Of a stretch of 64,000 nt of DNA, positions 35,617 to 49,323 are shown in pieces. A model generated the notes under the pieces. That model made no database searches and was not told the DNA's origin. It worked only from the letters and a program-made list of their open reading frames with translations. The stretch spans positions 3,410,001 to 3,474,000 of the forward strand of contig OY782680.1 in the NCBI GenBank assembly GCA_963678085.1, given 5' to 3'. The translations under genes and the position numbers were made by a program. The stretch is from Aliishimia sp963678085. Lineage in GTDB: Bacteria > Pseudomonadota > Alphaproteobacteria > Rhodobacterales > Rhodobacteraceae. Numbering within the stretch: position 1 is the first letter of the stretch; the number at the start of each line of letters is the position of its first letter.

Positions 35617-35731
35617 TTGGCGGTGACCTACTCTCCCACGTCTTAAGACGCAGTACCATTGGCGCGACAGTGCTTAACTTCCGGGTTCGGGATGGGTCCG
35701 GGTGTTTCACTTGCGCTATGACCACCAAACC
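35617..35731 (-). rRNA. rrf: 5S ribosomal RNA
   Basis: The minus strand reads TTTGGTGGTCATAGCG at the 5' end and GTGGGAGAGTAGGTCA near the 3' end, both hallmarks of 5S rRNA. The CCCATCCCGAACCCGGAAG loop lies between. It is about 115 bases and lies about 110 bases downstream of 23S. Ends are placed by eye from the pairing termini GGTTTGG/CCAAACC. No tRNA-fMet follows it in the next 250 bases. Confidence 0.93.
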
Positions 35732-35840
35732 AAAGAAATACTCGCGGGGCTATTTTGCCCCCAAAATCGGTGTGTTGTCCAAGTTTTGTACATGTTGTGA
35801 TGTGTATGCTTTTGATTTGTCTGTCTTTTACTGGATCAAA

Positions 35841-38828
<2,988 letters not shown>

Positions 38829-38836
38829 TGATCCAG

Positions 38837-39290
38837 AAAGAGACAGACTTGCATTTACATGCGCTACCGCTTCGCCATTTGGGCGCGCGGGTCTGACATG
38901 CTGCACGCTGGTTCGCTAATGCAGCTCGATCTGTATCAAAAGCATACTTTCCCGCTCCTGCCTATGTCGTGTGGCAGGAACAAAGGTGCGGCTTTTGCGG
39001 ACCGCACCGGGTTAGTGTACTTGACTTGGACAACGTTGCTTTGTTTCTGGGATTGAATACATCCGCGCGCGCCGTGGAAAGGGCGATTGCGAACCAATAC
39101 TCCAGAGATCGCCACATACTTATGGCAATCAAAGCAAGTTGATTTTGTATCTCTCTATACGATGTCAATGCCGTCGACTTTCGAAGAAAGTCTGGCGAAT
39201 GCGATGAGCGTATTCTCGAAGAGAATGCGCGTTCGCTGCGTCCAATTGGACGGTTAAACACTTAGCAGTGCTTAACGATCAAATTGGAAA
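38837..39290 (-). other. rRNA internal transcribed spacer (tRNA-Ala to 23S) with processing hairpin
   Basis: This 454-base spacer has no gene. Beside tRNA-Ala, 39242-39287 folds into a long hairpin: GTTAAGCACT pairs with AGTGTTTAAC around GCTA, and the outer arms CCAATT and AATTGG pair as well. This is a likely precursor-processing structure. Nothing else was recognised. Confidence 0.6.
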
Positions 39291-39366
39291 TGGTGGAGCC
39301 TAGCGGGATCGAACCGCTGACCTCCTGAATGCAAATCAGGCGCTCTCCCAGCTGAGCTAAGGCCCC
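39291..39366 (-). tRNA. tRNA-Ala (anticodon TGC)
   Basis: A 76-base cloverleaf on the minus strand, with encoded CCA. The acceptor stem is GGGGCCT/AGGCTCC, the anticodon loop TTTGCAT contains TGC, and the T arm is GCGGTTCGATCCCGC. It is in the 16S-23S spacer as usual. Confidence 0.97.
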
Positions 39367-39387
39367 ATTATTTCACCTAAAGGTGAT

Positions 39388-39464
<77 letters not shown>

Positions 39465-39728
39465 AGTTGATCTCGCCGGAGCAAGATCGACGTCGCGCAA
39501 ACAGCGTGTTGCGAAGCAATGCGCGAGCTGCGCCATGGGCCGTAACCATTGCAACCCCTCCCGTGACCTTTGCTGTGCAAAAGGCACTGCCGGGGCGACG
39601 CGCCTCACTGTGTGAGACGCTTGACTGAAGAGATATGAGGACGCTTGGTCCGTATGATGTGTGATCGGCAAAGGTACCGATCTTCTGCTAAGTGATCCAT
39701 GATTGAAACGGATTTCAATGCTAGGATC

Positions 39729-41178
<1,450 letters not shown>

Positions 41179-41455
41179 AAATGCTGTTACCAACATATCC
41201 TTGACGTTCGAACCTCTGCACATCGTTTAATGCGCTACCGCTTACGCTACTTGAGCGCAAACAGCCCCGACCCGGCTAGGCCAGGGACGCATCAAACTAT
41301 CATCTGTTTGACATGCTTCAGTTTCCAAAAGAAACAAAAGCCATACAAACAGTGAAGCTGACATACTATCATCGGACTTGCGTCCTAAGTACGCGATATG
41401 CAGTTGTTTGTTCATCGAATGAACCAAGACGCCCACATATCTCTTCAGTGTCTTT

Positions 41456-41469
41456 AATTGTCAAATAGC
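41456..41469 (-). promoter_or_regulatory. rRNA leader boxA-like antitermination element
   Basis: The minus strand reads GCTATTTGACAATT, close to the GCTCTTTGACAATT leader element common before 16S genes of alphaproteobacteria. It lies about 280 bases upstream of the 16S 5' end and within the likely leader transcript. Confidence 0.5.
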
Positions 41470-41642
41470 GCGGCCCAAGGACCCGAAGAAGCAAAACCAG
41501 CCAGATGCGCCCTATATCTAACGGCGCGCCTCGCCAAAAATACTCCAGAATGTCTACCCGCTTCGTTGCCCTGCGTCGCCGCCGACCCGTCTAGCGCCCC
41601 AACCGCGCCTCAGCGCCGCCGGTGAAGGGGGTTCTAAGGTTT

Positions 41643-41672
41643 AACATACAAACGCGCAACCCGTTTTTTCAA
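41643..41672 (-). promoter_or_regulatory. Likely rRNA operon promoter
   Basis: On the minus strand TTGAAA (41667-41672) and TATGTT (41643-41648) are separated by 18 bases. An A/T-rich stretch with a run of A lies just upstream, as an UP-like element. It would start the transcript near 41636, about 460 bases before 16S. The rest of 41179-41970 holds no gene I can support. Confidence 0.5.
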
Positions 41673-41970
41673 TGAAAGTGCATTTTTTTCGGAAACTCAA
41701 AAACGTCCAATAAAAACAAAGGACTGAGGCCATCAGCCCTCAAAACATCGAAGGTACCGAACAAATCGTGCGATCAACAATTTGTATGTATAGCCCTCAG
41801 AACCACAAGAAGCACAACCACAGCATGAATTGCAATCACGACTCGCAGCGGAATCGCACGAATCCTGCGAAGGATTTTGCGCATCGAGTCGCTATCGTCG
41901 GCCAAGTTTTGGTGATTCCACGGCGAACCGGCCCATTGTGGAATCTCGCACCCCATGTCACCAAAGGTGC

Positions 41971-43041
41971 ATGATCGATTTTCTTATTATTGGTGGCGGC
42001 ATCGCGGGGCTATCTGCTGCGGCAAATCTTTCAAAGCACGGCTCTGTTCGTCTGTTGGAGGCCGAGGAGGCACTTGGCTATCATGCCTCTGGCCGCTCTG
42101 CTGCGCTTTATGAACCCAATTACGGCAATGCGCCGGTCAAAGCGCTCAGCCGTGCAAGTGGGCCGGACTTTATTGACGGTGGCTATTTGTCAGCGCGGGG
42201 CTTTTTGCTCTTGGGCACCGCAGATGATCGAGAGCTTTACGAGCAGGATCTGCAAAATCTCACCTGTGAAGAGATCTCTGTGCAAGAGGCCTTGGGTAAA
42301 GTCCCAATTTTGGATGAAGCCAAACTCATCCGCGCTGCTTATCATGAAGGGGCGCAGGACATTGATACAGATCGTTTGCTGCAAGATTACGCGAAGGCCC
42401 TGCGCAAACAAGGCGGCGAAGTTTCAACGCGCAGCAAGGTCACAGCGATCACCCGGACTGCCCATGGCTGGGACGTAACCGCTGGCGAAGAGCGGCTGCG
42501 CTGCAAGGCCCTTGTGAATGCGACCGGCCCTTGGGCGGATGAGATTGCAAAGATGGCGGGCCTTGCCCCCCTCGGCTTGCAACCTTATCGTCGCTCCATG
42601 GCGCGAATTGCGGCCCCTGGCGGACATGAATGCGCAAACTGGCCGATTTTCTTTGGCGCGGGCGAAGCCTGGTATGCCAAACCCGATGCGGGGCAGCTAA
42701 TTGTGTCTCCGGCCGAGGAAGATCCGATTGCACCCATGGATGCGTGGCCCGAGGATATGGTGCTGGCCGAAGGGCTGGCGCGCTATCAAGAAATGGTGAC
42801 AGAGCCGGTCACCCGCCCCACCGCCAGCTGGGCAGGCTTGCGCACATTTGCCCCGGATCGTGCTTTGGTTCTTGGGCCCGATCCCGCAGAGCCCAGCTTT
42901 ATCTGGTCAGCAGGGCAAGGCGGGTATGGGTTCCAAACAGGCCCCGCCGCCGGGCGTCTTGTGGCAGCGCTTGCGAGTGGAGAGTGCCCAGAGCTAGATC
43001 CAAAGATCGTGGCCAAGCTCTCCCCTGCCCGCTTTGCGTAA
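41971..43041 (+). CDS. FAD-dependent oxidoreductase, DAO family
   Basis: This 356-residue flavoprotein of the glycine/D-amino-acid oxidase group has the dinucleotide motif DFLIIGGGIAGLSAAANL at the N-terminus, ATGPWADEIAKMAG mid-protein, and WSAGQGGYGFQTGPAAGRL near the C-terminus. It should oxidise a secondary amine or amino acid; the substrate is not known. ATG 41971 follows AAAGGTGC; the reading frame extends upstream but without a credible start. It converges with the dimethylglycine dehydrogenase-like gene, 12 bases apart, so the pair may serve related amine catabolism. Confidence 0.85.
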   Translation: MIDFLIIGGGIAGLSAAANLSKHGSVRLLEAEEALGYHASGRSAALYEPNYGNAPVKALSRASGPDFIDGGYLSARGFLLLGTADDRELYEQDLQNLTCEEISVQEALGKVPILDEAKLIRAAYHEGAQDIDTDRLLQDYAKALRKQGGEVSTRSKVTAITRTAHGWDVTAGEERLRCKALVNATGPWADEIAKMAGLAPLGLQPYRRSMARIAAPGGHECANWPIFFGAGEAWYAKPDAGQLIVSPAEEDPIAPMDAWPEDMVLAEGLARYQEMVTEPVTRPTASWAGLRTFAPDRALVLGPDPAEPSFIWSAGQGGYGFQTGPAAGRLVAALASGECPELDPKIVAKLSPARFA

Positions 43042-43053
43042 TCCCAGCGCGCC

Positions 43054-45543
43054 CTACCCGTCTTTGCGGATGGTTTCGTTTTTGGGATCATAGGGGCTGT
43101 CCTGCACAATCTCAGCATCCCAAAGCTGATTGAACATCCGCACCTTGAGGCGCGTTCCAGGCGTGGCCAACTCTGGGGTGACATAGCCCATGCCAATGGA
43201 TTTGCCAAAATGCACCGAATACCCGCCCGAGGTCAGACGACCCACTTTGGTCTCCCCATCATAAAGCGCCTCGCGCCCCCAAGGATCTGCGTCACTTGGC
43301 CCATCAATCAGAAGGGTCACACATTTAGAGCGAATGCCGGTCTCTTGCATCTTGGCCTTGCCATGGAATTCTTTGTTTAGATCCACAAAACGCGGCAGAT
43401 CGGCCTCAAGCGGCGTTGCATCGCGGCCAAGCTCGGTGCCAAAGGCGCGATAAGACTTCTCTTGCCGCAGCCAGTTCTGAGCCCGCGCGCCCACCAGTTT
43501 CATTCCGTGCTTGGCCCCAGCCTGCATGAGCTGGTCCCAGAGATAGTTTTGCATCTCCATCGGATGATGCAGCTCCCACCCCAGCTCGCCCGTATAGGCC
43601 ACACGGATCGCATTCACCGGGCACATACCTAGCTCGATTTGCTTAGCCGAAAGCCAAGGGAATCGCTTATTGGACAAAGCCGTTTGCGGATCTGGATCCT
43701 TAATCAGCTCTTGAAGAACATCGCGCGATTTTGGCCCCGCAATGGCGAACACGCCCCACTGGCTGGTCACATCATGACAGGACATATAGCCAAACTCTGC
43801 GATTTTGTCCGCAACCGCCTTTTGCAGATAGTCACTGTCATAAGCCGTCCAAGCACCAGCAGAGACGAGGTAATATTCATTCTCAGAAAGGCGCACTATC
43901 GTATATTCCGTGCGCGTGGTGCCTGCCGAAGTCAGCGCATATGTCAGGTTGATACGCCCCACGCGCGGCAGCTTGTTGCACGTAAACCAATCCAAAAAGG
44001 CCGTCGCCCCAGGCCCCTTGAGCAGATGTTTGGTAAAGGCCGTGGCATCAATCAGCCCGACGCCAGTCCGCACTGCCTTGGCCTCATCACGGGCATATTG
44101 CCACCAAGCGCCGCGGCGAAAACTCCGGCTGTCATGATCATTAAACCCAAGCGGCGCATAGTAATTGGGCCGCTCCCAGCCATTCACACAGCCAAACTGC
44201 GCACCCAATGCCTTTTGCCGATCATAGGCAGGCGCCGTGCGCAAAGGGCGGCAGGCCTCGCGCTCCTCATCAGGGTGATGCAAGATATAGACATGCTCAT
44301 AGCATTCCTCATTCTTGCGCGCCGCATATTCCGTGGTCATCCAAGAGCCGTAACGCTTAGGATCAAGGCTGGCCATGTCTATCTCCGCCTCGCCCTCAAC
44401 CATCATCTGCGCCAGGTAATAGCCGGTGCCGCCCGCCGCCGTGATGCCGAAACTAAAGCCCTCCGCCAGCCACATATTGCGCAACCCCGGCGCAGGCCCA
44501 ACCAGAGGATTGCCATCGGGCGTATAGCAAATCGGCCCGTTATAATCATCCTTGAGCCCCGCTGTCTCCGAAGACGGAATGCGGTGGATCATGGACATAT
44601 ATTCCTCTTCGATGCGCTCCAGATCGAGGGGAAAGAGATCCGCACGGAACGTCTCGGGCACATCATATTCAAACCGCGCTGGGGCATTTCGCTCATATGG
44701 CCCAAGGATCCAGCCGCCCCGCTCTTCGCGCACATACCATTTCGCATCCGCATCGCGCAGAACCGGGTGCTCTGGGTTGTCCTTGCGCCACTCGACCAAA
44801 GCCGGATCGGGTTCGGTCACAATAAACTGATGCTCAACCGGGATCGCAGGCATCTTAATCCCCAAAAGCCGCGCCGTGCGCTGCGCATGATTGCCCGTCG
44901 CTGTCACAACATGCTCGGCTTGAATGACCATTTGCTCATCAGAGGGCACAAGATTGCCCCCCTTCTCAACCATCTTGGTAATCGTCACATCCCAATGATC
45001 ACCGGCCCAAATATAGCCATCCACCTGCCATTTGCGCTCAATCATCACCCCGCGCTGACGTGCCCCCTTAGCCATCGCCATGGTCACATCCGCTGGGTTG
45101 ATATAGCCATCTGTGGGATGGTAAATCGCGCCTTTGAGATCCTCGCAGCGCACAAGCGGCCAACGCTCCTTGATCTGCGCCGCGCTTAGCCACTCATACG
45201 GAACACCCACCGTCTCAGCGGTAGAGCCATAGAGCATATATTCATCCATGCGCTCCTGGCTCTGAGCCATGCGCAGATTGCCAACCACAGAAAAACCCGC
45301 ATTCAGCCCGGTCTCTTCTTCGAGCGTCTTATAGAACTTCACCGAATAATCATGAATATGCGACGTCGCATAGGACATGTTAAACAAAGGCAAAAGCCCC
45401 GCCGCATGCCAGGTCGAGCCAGAGGTCAGCTCATCGCGCTCCAGCAACATCACATCTGACCAGCCAGCGCGCGCCAGATGATAGGCAATCGAGGTGCCAA
45501 CCGCACCGCCCCCAACAACCAAAGCTTTGACATGCGTTTTCAT
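43054..45543 (-). CDS. Dimethylglycine/sarcosine dehydrogenase-like GcvT-family flavoprotein
   Basis: This 829-residue protein has an N-terminal DAO flavin domain (VVGGGAVGTSIAYHLARAG). The covalent-FAD histidine is likely in SGSTWHAAGLLP. An FAO-M linker is followed by GcvT folate-binding domains (about 460-740, with YTGELGWELHHP) and a C-terminal GcvT barrel (RLTSGGYSVHFGKSIGMGYV). Such enzymes oxidatively demethylate dimethylglycine, sarcosine or related N-methyl compounds and pass the one-carbon unit to tetrahydrofolate. The substrate cannot be fixed from sequence. ATG 45543 follows AGGGAG; an upstream ATG 19 codons earlier is less likely. Confidence 0.85.
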   Translation of the reverse strand: MKTHVKALVVGGGAVGTSIAYHLARAGWSDVMLLERDELTSGSTWHAAGLLPLFNMSYATSHIHDYSVKFYKTLEEETGLNAGFSVVGNLRMAQSQERMDEYMLYGSTAETVGVPYEWLSAAQIKERWPLVRCEDLKGAIYHPTDGYINPADVTMAMAKGARQRGVMIERKWQVDGYIWAGDHWDVTITKMVEKGGNLVPSDEQMVIQAEHVVTATGNHAQRTARLLGIKMPAIPVEHQFIVTEPDPALVEWRKDNPEHPVLRDADAKWYVREERGGWILGPYERNAPARFEYDVPETFRADLFPLDLERIEEEYMSMIHRIPSSETAGLKDDYNGPICYTPDGNPLVGPAPGLRNMWLAEGFSFGITAAGGTGYYLAQMMVEGEAEIDMASLDPKRYGSWMTTEYAARKNEECYEHVYILHHPDEEREACRPLRTAPAYDRQKALGAQFGCVNGWERPNYYAPLGFNDHDSRSFRRGAWWQYARDEAKAVRTGVGLIDATAFTKHLLKGPGATAFLDWFTCNKLPRVGRINLTYALTSAGTTRTEYTIVRLSENEYYLVSAGAWTAYDSDYLQKAVADKIAEFGYMSCHDVTSQWGVFAIAGPKSRDVLQELIKDPDPQTALSNKRFPWLSAKQIELGMCPVNAIRVAYTGELGWELHHPMEMQNYLWDQLMQAGAKHGMKLVGARAQNWLRQEKSYRAFGTELGRDATPLEADLPRFVDLNKEFHGKAKMQETGIRSKCVTLLIDGPSDADPWGREALYDGETKVGRLTSGGYSVHFGKSIGMGYVTPELATPGTRLKVRMFNQLWDAEIVQDSPYDPKNETIRKDG

Positions 45544-45641
45544 AAGCCGACTCCCTGCTAAACCTGCACATTGCATAAGCAAAACCAACGCACCGCGCAA
45601 AATCCATCCGACCCATTCAAGCGAAATAACGACCTCACTTC

Positions 45642-45687
45642 ATTTGGCAAAAAATACCTTGGGGAGCTCGAGGGGTGAAACCCCTCG
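45642..45687 (-). terminator. Hairpin plus conserved T-rich intergenic element
   Basis: The minus strand has a hairpin, CGAGGGGT-TTC-ACCCCTCG-type arms at 45669-45687, followed 10 bases later by TATTTTTTGCCAAATGAAG (45645-45663). It lies 54 bases after the flavoprotein stop at 45741, where a terminator is expected. The T-rich tail is not immediately after the stem, so it is not a textbook rho-independent terminator. Confidence 0.45.
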
Positions 45688-45740
45688 TCAGCAAAAATAG
45701 ATCGCGTCCGCGCAGCGGCCCTTTGGGTTAAGCGCCTTGG

Positions 45741-47150
45741 TTATGTGCTGGGGGCAAGCACCTTCCCCGGATTCATGATGTTATCCGGGTCAAGCGCGCG
45801 TTTTACGGCGGCCATCACATCAACTGCGCCGCCCAGCTCTTTGACCAGATAGGGGATCTTGCCCTGCCCGATGCCATGCTCACCCGTGCAGGTCCCATCC
45901 ATGGAAATCGCCACGTCATTGAGCCAGCCCACAAAATCTTCTGCAGCCCGGATCTCATCCGCATTTTCCACGTCCACCAGCAGCAGCGTGTGAAAATTGC
46001 CATCACCCACATGGCCCACAATCGGTGCGGTAAAGCCCAACTCCGCAAGCCTCTCTTGCGCCGCACCCACACATTCTGCCAGGCGTGAAATCGGCACACA
46101 GACATCTGTCGAAATCCCCTTAGCTCCGGGGCGCAGCTGCAGCGCGGCCCAATAGGCATCATGGCGCGCCTTCCAGAGCCGATTGCGCTCTTCGGTTGAG
46201 GTGGTGGCCTCATATCCCCGCCCATCAAACTCTTCGGCAATGGTGTTAAACATCTCTGTCTGCTCAATCACGCCCGCCTCAGAGCCATGAAATTCGAGCA
46301 GCAAAAGCGGCGTTTCCGGCAAATCCAGCCCCGCATAGGCATTACAGGCACGCACTTGCAGCGTATCAAGCAGCTCAATCCGCGCCACGGGGATGCCAAA
46401 TTGGATCACCTGCATCACGGTGCGACAAGCCGCATCCACGCTGGGAAAGGAACAGCGCGCCGAGGAAATCGCCTCCGGTATGCCCTGCAAGCGCAGCGTG
46501 ATCTTGGTAATAAGCCCGAGCGTTCCCTCACTGCCCACCATCAGCCGTGTCAAATCATATCCGGCCGAGGTTTTTTTCGCCCGCGATGCCGTTTTGATCA
46601 CCTCGCCGCTTGGCATAACCACCTCTAGCGCGATCACATTATCCTTCATCGTGCCATAGCGCACCGCATTGGTGCCCGAAGCCCCCGTCGCCGCCATGCC
46701 CCCCAGCGAGGCATTCGCGCCCGGATCAATCGGAAAGAACAGCCCCATATCGCGCAGATGCATGTTCAGGTCTTCGCGCGTGACACCGGGCTCCACCTCA
46801 CAGGTCAGATCCTCTGCATTGACAGATAGAATGCGGTTCATGCGGCTGGTATCCACCGAAATACCGCCCCCCGGTGCATTCACATGGCCTTCCAGCGACG
46901 TGCCCGTGCCAAAGGGGATCACCGGCACTTTATACTGCGCACAGATTTTCACGATGTCAGCCACGTCATCGCTTGAGTTCGGAAACACCACCGCATCCGG
47001 GGTTTGGTTGGTGAGCCAAGTGGTCGTGTGCCCATGCTGCTCTCGCAGGGATTGGCCCGTTTGAAAGCGATCGCCAAATTGCTGCTTTAGCACCCCAAGC
47101 GCCGCAGCAATGCCGCTTTCATTACGCTCTAAAATCGTGACCTTGCCCAT
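45741..47150 (-). CDS. FAD-linked oxidase: D-lactate dehydrogenase (cytochrome)/GlcD type
   Basis: This 469-residue flavoprotein oxidises a 2-hydroxy acid, most likely D-lactate or glycolate. The FAD-binding PCMH domain shows IPFGTGTSLEGHV, DPGANASLGGMAATGASG and GSEGTLGLIT. The C-terminal FAD-oxidase domain has GHVGDGNFHTLL, TCTGEHGIGQGK and DPDNIMNPGKVL. No GlcE or GlcF gene is next to it, which favours a single-subunit D-lactate dehydrogenase over glycolate oxidase. The start ATG 47150 has AGGGAG 7-12 bases upstream. It is 38 bases downstream of ggt on the same strand. Confidence 0.85.
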   Translation of the reverse strand: MGKVTILERNESGIAAALGVLKQQFGDRFQTGQSLREQHGHTTTWLTNQTPDAVVFPNSSDDVADIVKICAQYKVPVIPFGTGTSLEGHVNAPGGGISVDTSRMNRILSVNAEDLTCEVEPGVTREDLNMHLRDMGLFFPIDPGANASLGGMAATGASGTNAVRYGTMKDNVIALEVVMPSGEVIKTASRAKKTSAGYDLTRLMVGSEGTLGLITKITLRLQGIPEAISSARCSFPSVDAACRTVMQVIQFGIPVARIELLDTLQVRACNAYAGLDLPETPLLLLEFHGSEAGVIEQTEMFNTIAEEFDGRGYEATTSTEERNRLWKARHDAYWAALQLRPGAKGISTDVCVPISRLAECVGAAQERLAELGFTAPIVGHVGDGNFHTLLLVDVENADEIRAAEDFVGWLNDVAISMDGTCTGEHGIGQGKIPYLVKELGGAVDVMAAVKRALDPDNIMNPGKVLAPST

Positions 47151-47188
47151 CGCTCATTCTCCCTGCTTGGTCCAAAGGGCTAGCGTCC

Positions 47189-48979
47189 TCACTCGCCCGA
47201 GGCAAGCCCCTCGCGCCGTGGATCCGCACCGCCCGTAAGATCCTCCCCGATGGCAATCGCATGCAGCCCGGAATTCAGCCCGCGCAGCGTAACCTGATAT
47301 CCCATCGCCTCAAGCGCCGGTCTCAGCGTTTCGGCCCCGGTGCCCGCCTCCAAATCATAGGTGCCAAAGCGGTTCACCGCATGGGGCATTGAGACGGCTT
47401 CTTGCACATCCATACCCCAATCCAGATGGGCGATAACGGCGTTGATCACATAAGGAATGATCCGACTACCACCCGGCGAGCCGATCACCAGCACTGGCTT
47501 GCCATCCCTTAGCACAATCGTCGGCGACATTGACGAGCGCGGGCGCTTACCCGGCGCAACGCGGTTGGCTATCGGAACACCATCTTTATGGGAGCGAAAC
47601 GAAAAATCCGTGAGCTGATTGTTGAGCAAAAAACCACCGGCCATGAGGCGCGAGCCAAAGGCATTTTCGATAGAGGCCGTCATCGAGGCCACATTGCCAT
47701 AGCTATCCACGATTGACACATGCGTCGTGGCGGGGCGCGCGCGTTCATCATCATCGGCCCAGATCAGCGCGTGATCAAATTTCGGATGGCCCGCCGTGAT
47801 CTGCTCAAGCGCTCCAGCGTCTTTGATCAGCTTTGCGCGCTCTGCCAGATAGCTAGGATCAAGCATGCCCCGCACAGGTACAGGCACAAAATCCATATCC
47901 GCGACATAGCGGCCCCGATCCGCGAAGGCGAGCCGCGTAGCCTCACCAATCAATCGGCGCGCCTCAGCGCTCGTCGGTCCCAAGGCACCAAGATCGAAAT
48001 TGTTCAAAATGCCCAAAGCCTGCGCGACCGCCAGCGCACCGGAGGAAGGCGGCCCCATGCCGCAAACCTCGTAAATGCGGTATTTAACACAGACCGGCGC
48101 ACGCTCTTTGACGCGATAAAGCGAAAGATCCTGCAAACTCAACGCGCCGGGCGTGCTAGAGGCGCCCTGCACGGCCTCAACGATCTTAGGGCCAACACCG
48201 CCAGAGATTGGCGCATAAAACACCCCAGCCCCGCCAAGCGCCATTTGCCCAAGCGTTTGTGCGTAGGCCGGGTTGCGCAGCACATCGCCCATCTGCAAAG
48301 GCTTGCCAGCAGGCAGGAAATAGGCAGCGGTCTCTTCATGGATGGCCAAGCGCTCCGCATCACGGGCCACAAGTCCCGCAAGCCGAGGAGAGACAGGAAA
48401 GCCCTGCATGGCAAGTTCTGTCGCTGGTTGCAAAAGCGGGGCCCAGGGCTGATTTCCCCAGCGTTGATGCGCCTCTTGCAGTAAAGCAGGCGTGCCCGGC
48501 ACACCCACAGAGCGCCCGCCAATCACGGCGTCAAAGAATTTCAGCGGCGCACCCGCCTCATCTTGAAACAGGCGCGGGGTTGCGGTTTGGGGCGCGGTTT
48601 CCCGCCCATCCAAAGTGGTGAGTGCACCTGTTTTAGCATCATACCAAACCAGAAACCCGCCGCCTCCAAGGCCAGAAGATTGCGGCTCAACCAGCCCCAA
48701 GACGGTTTGCACCGCCACCAGCGCATCCGCAGCGGTTCCCCCAGAGCGCAGCACATCAGAGCCCGCTTGCACCGCCAAAGGATGGGCAGCTACGATCATC
48801 CAATTTTCAGCGCGGCTGGGTTGCCCGTTTTGCTTGGCAAGAGCGGCAGCGGTGAGATCTGGCAAATCATAGCCCGTTGAAAGCTGCGTTGCGCTCTCAG
48901 GCTCAAGGCTATCTGCGGCCTGCTGGGCGAGCCCAAAACAAGGTAGTAAAGCGAGCCATAGAACCATCAAATTTCGCAT
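47189..48979 (-). CDS. ggt: Gamma-glutamyltransferase
   Basis: GGT is a periplasmic N-terminal nucleophile hydrolase that cleaves gamma-glutamyl bonds, such as in glutathione. The 596-residue precursor has a signal peptide (LMVLWLALLPCFGLAQ). The self-cleavage and catalytic threonine is T418 in PATTHVSIVD, with PRSSMSPTIV and GSPGGSRII downstream as substrate-binding motifs. The ATG at 48979 is preceded by AGGGGGAA; a second ATG five codons earlier lies just before that ribosome binding site and is rejected. Confidence 0.94.
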   Translation of the reverse strand: MRNLMVLWLALLPCFGLAQQAADSLEPESATQLSTGYDLPDLTAAALAKQNGQPSRAENWMIVAAHPLAVQAGSDVLRSGGTAADALVAVQTVLGLVEPQSSGLGGGGFLVWYDAKTGALTTLDGRETAPQTATPRLFQDEAGAPLKFFDAVIGGRSVGVPGTPALLQEAHQRWGNQPWAPLLQPATELAMQGFPVSPRLAGLVARDAERLAIHEETAAYFLPAGKPLQMGDVLRNPAYAQTLGQMALGGAGVFYAPISGGVGPKIVEAVQGASSTPGALSLQDLSLYRVKERAPVCVKYRIYEVCGMGPPSSGALAVAQALGILNNFDLGALGPTSAEARRLIGEATRLAFADRGRYVADMDFVPVPVRGMLDPSYLAERAKLIKDAGALEQITAGHPKFDHALIWADDDERARPATTHVSIVDSYGNVASMTASIENAFGSRLMAGGFLLNNQLTDFSFRSHKDGVPIANRVAPGKRPRSSMSPTIVLRDGKPVLVIGSPGGSRIIPYVINAVIAHLDWGMDVQEAVSMPHAVNRFGTYDLEAGTGAETLRPALEAMGYQVTLRGLNSGLHAIAIGEDLTGGADPRREGLASGE

Positions 48980-49323
48980 AATTCCCCCTTTCACATATCC
49001 AGAGGACGGTGCCCGCCATCAAGGGGTTTGATATTAATAGTCACCCCCCTGCCCCATATGAGCAATCAGCTTAAGCCGCCTAACCGCGCAAAGCCGCATC
49101 AATCTTATCCATAATGGTCCGCACCAGAACATCGGCGCGCGTCAACAGCGCTCGGGCAGACGTCGCGTGACAACAACACTCGGCGGCTCTTTGGGCATCT
49201 ATGATTCCTCGCTCTTTTCCGCGCAACCATCTCGTGTCATGGTGGCGCAAGCCTGCCACGGACACAAGCCCAGGAAACGAGCCCAGGACACGAACATAGA
49301 GCAGGAAGCAGAGGCTACAAAAC
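48980..49323. other. ggt-SH3 gene divergent spacer without a supported gene
   Basis: 344 bases separate the divergent ggt and SH3 genes. A minus-strand reading frame at 49080-49346 ends in TRADVLVRTIMDKIDAALRG, which looks protein-like, but its upstream part is cysteine-rich and unlikely. It could be a degraded gene remnant. No strong promoter or repeat was recognised. Confidence 0.4.

Noticed and set aside
43639..45189. A plus-strand open frame of 516 codons opposite the dimethylglycine dehydrogenase-like gene
   Set aside because: Its composition (arginine, histidine and isoleucine rich) is that of an antisense shadow; the minus-strand protein has clear domains over the same bases.
47720..48484. 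A plus-strand open frame of 254 codons opposite ggt
   Set aside because: Antisense shadow; very arginine-rich and without domain resemblance.
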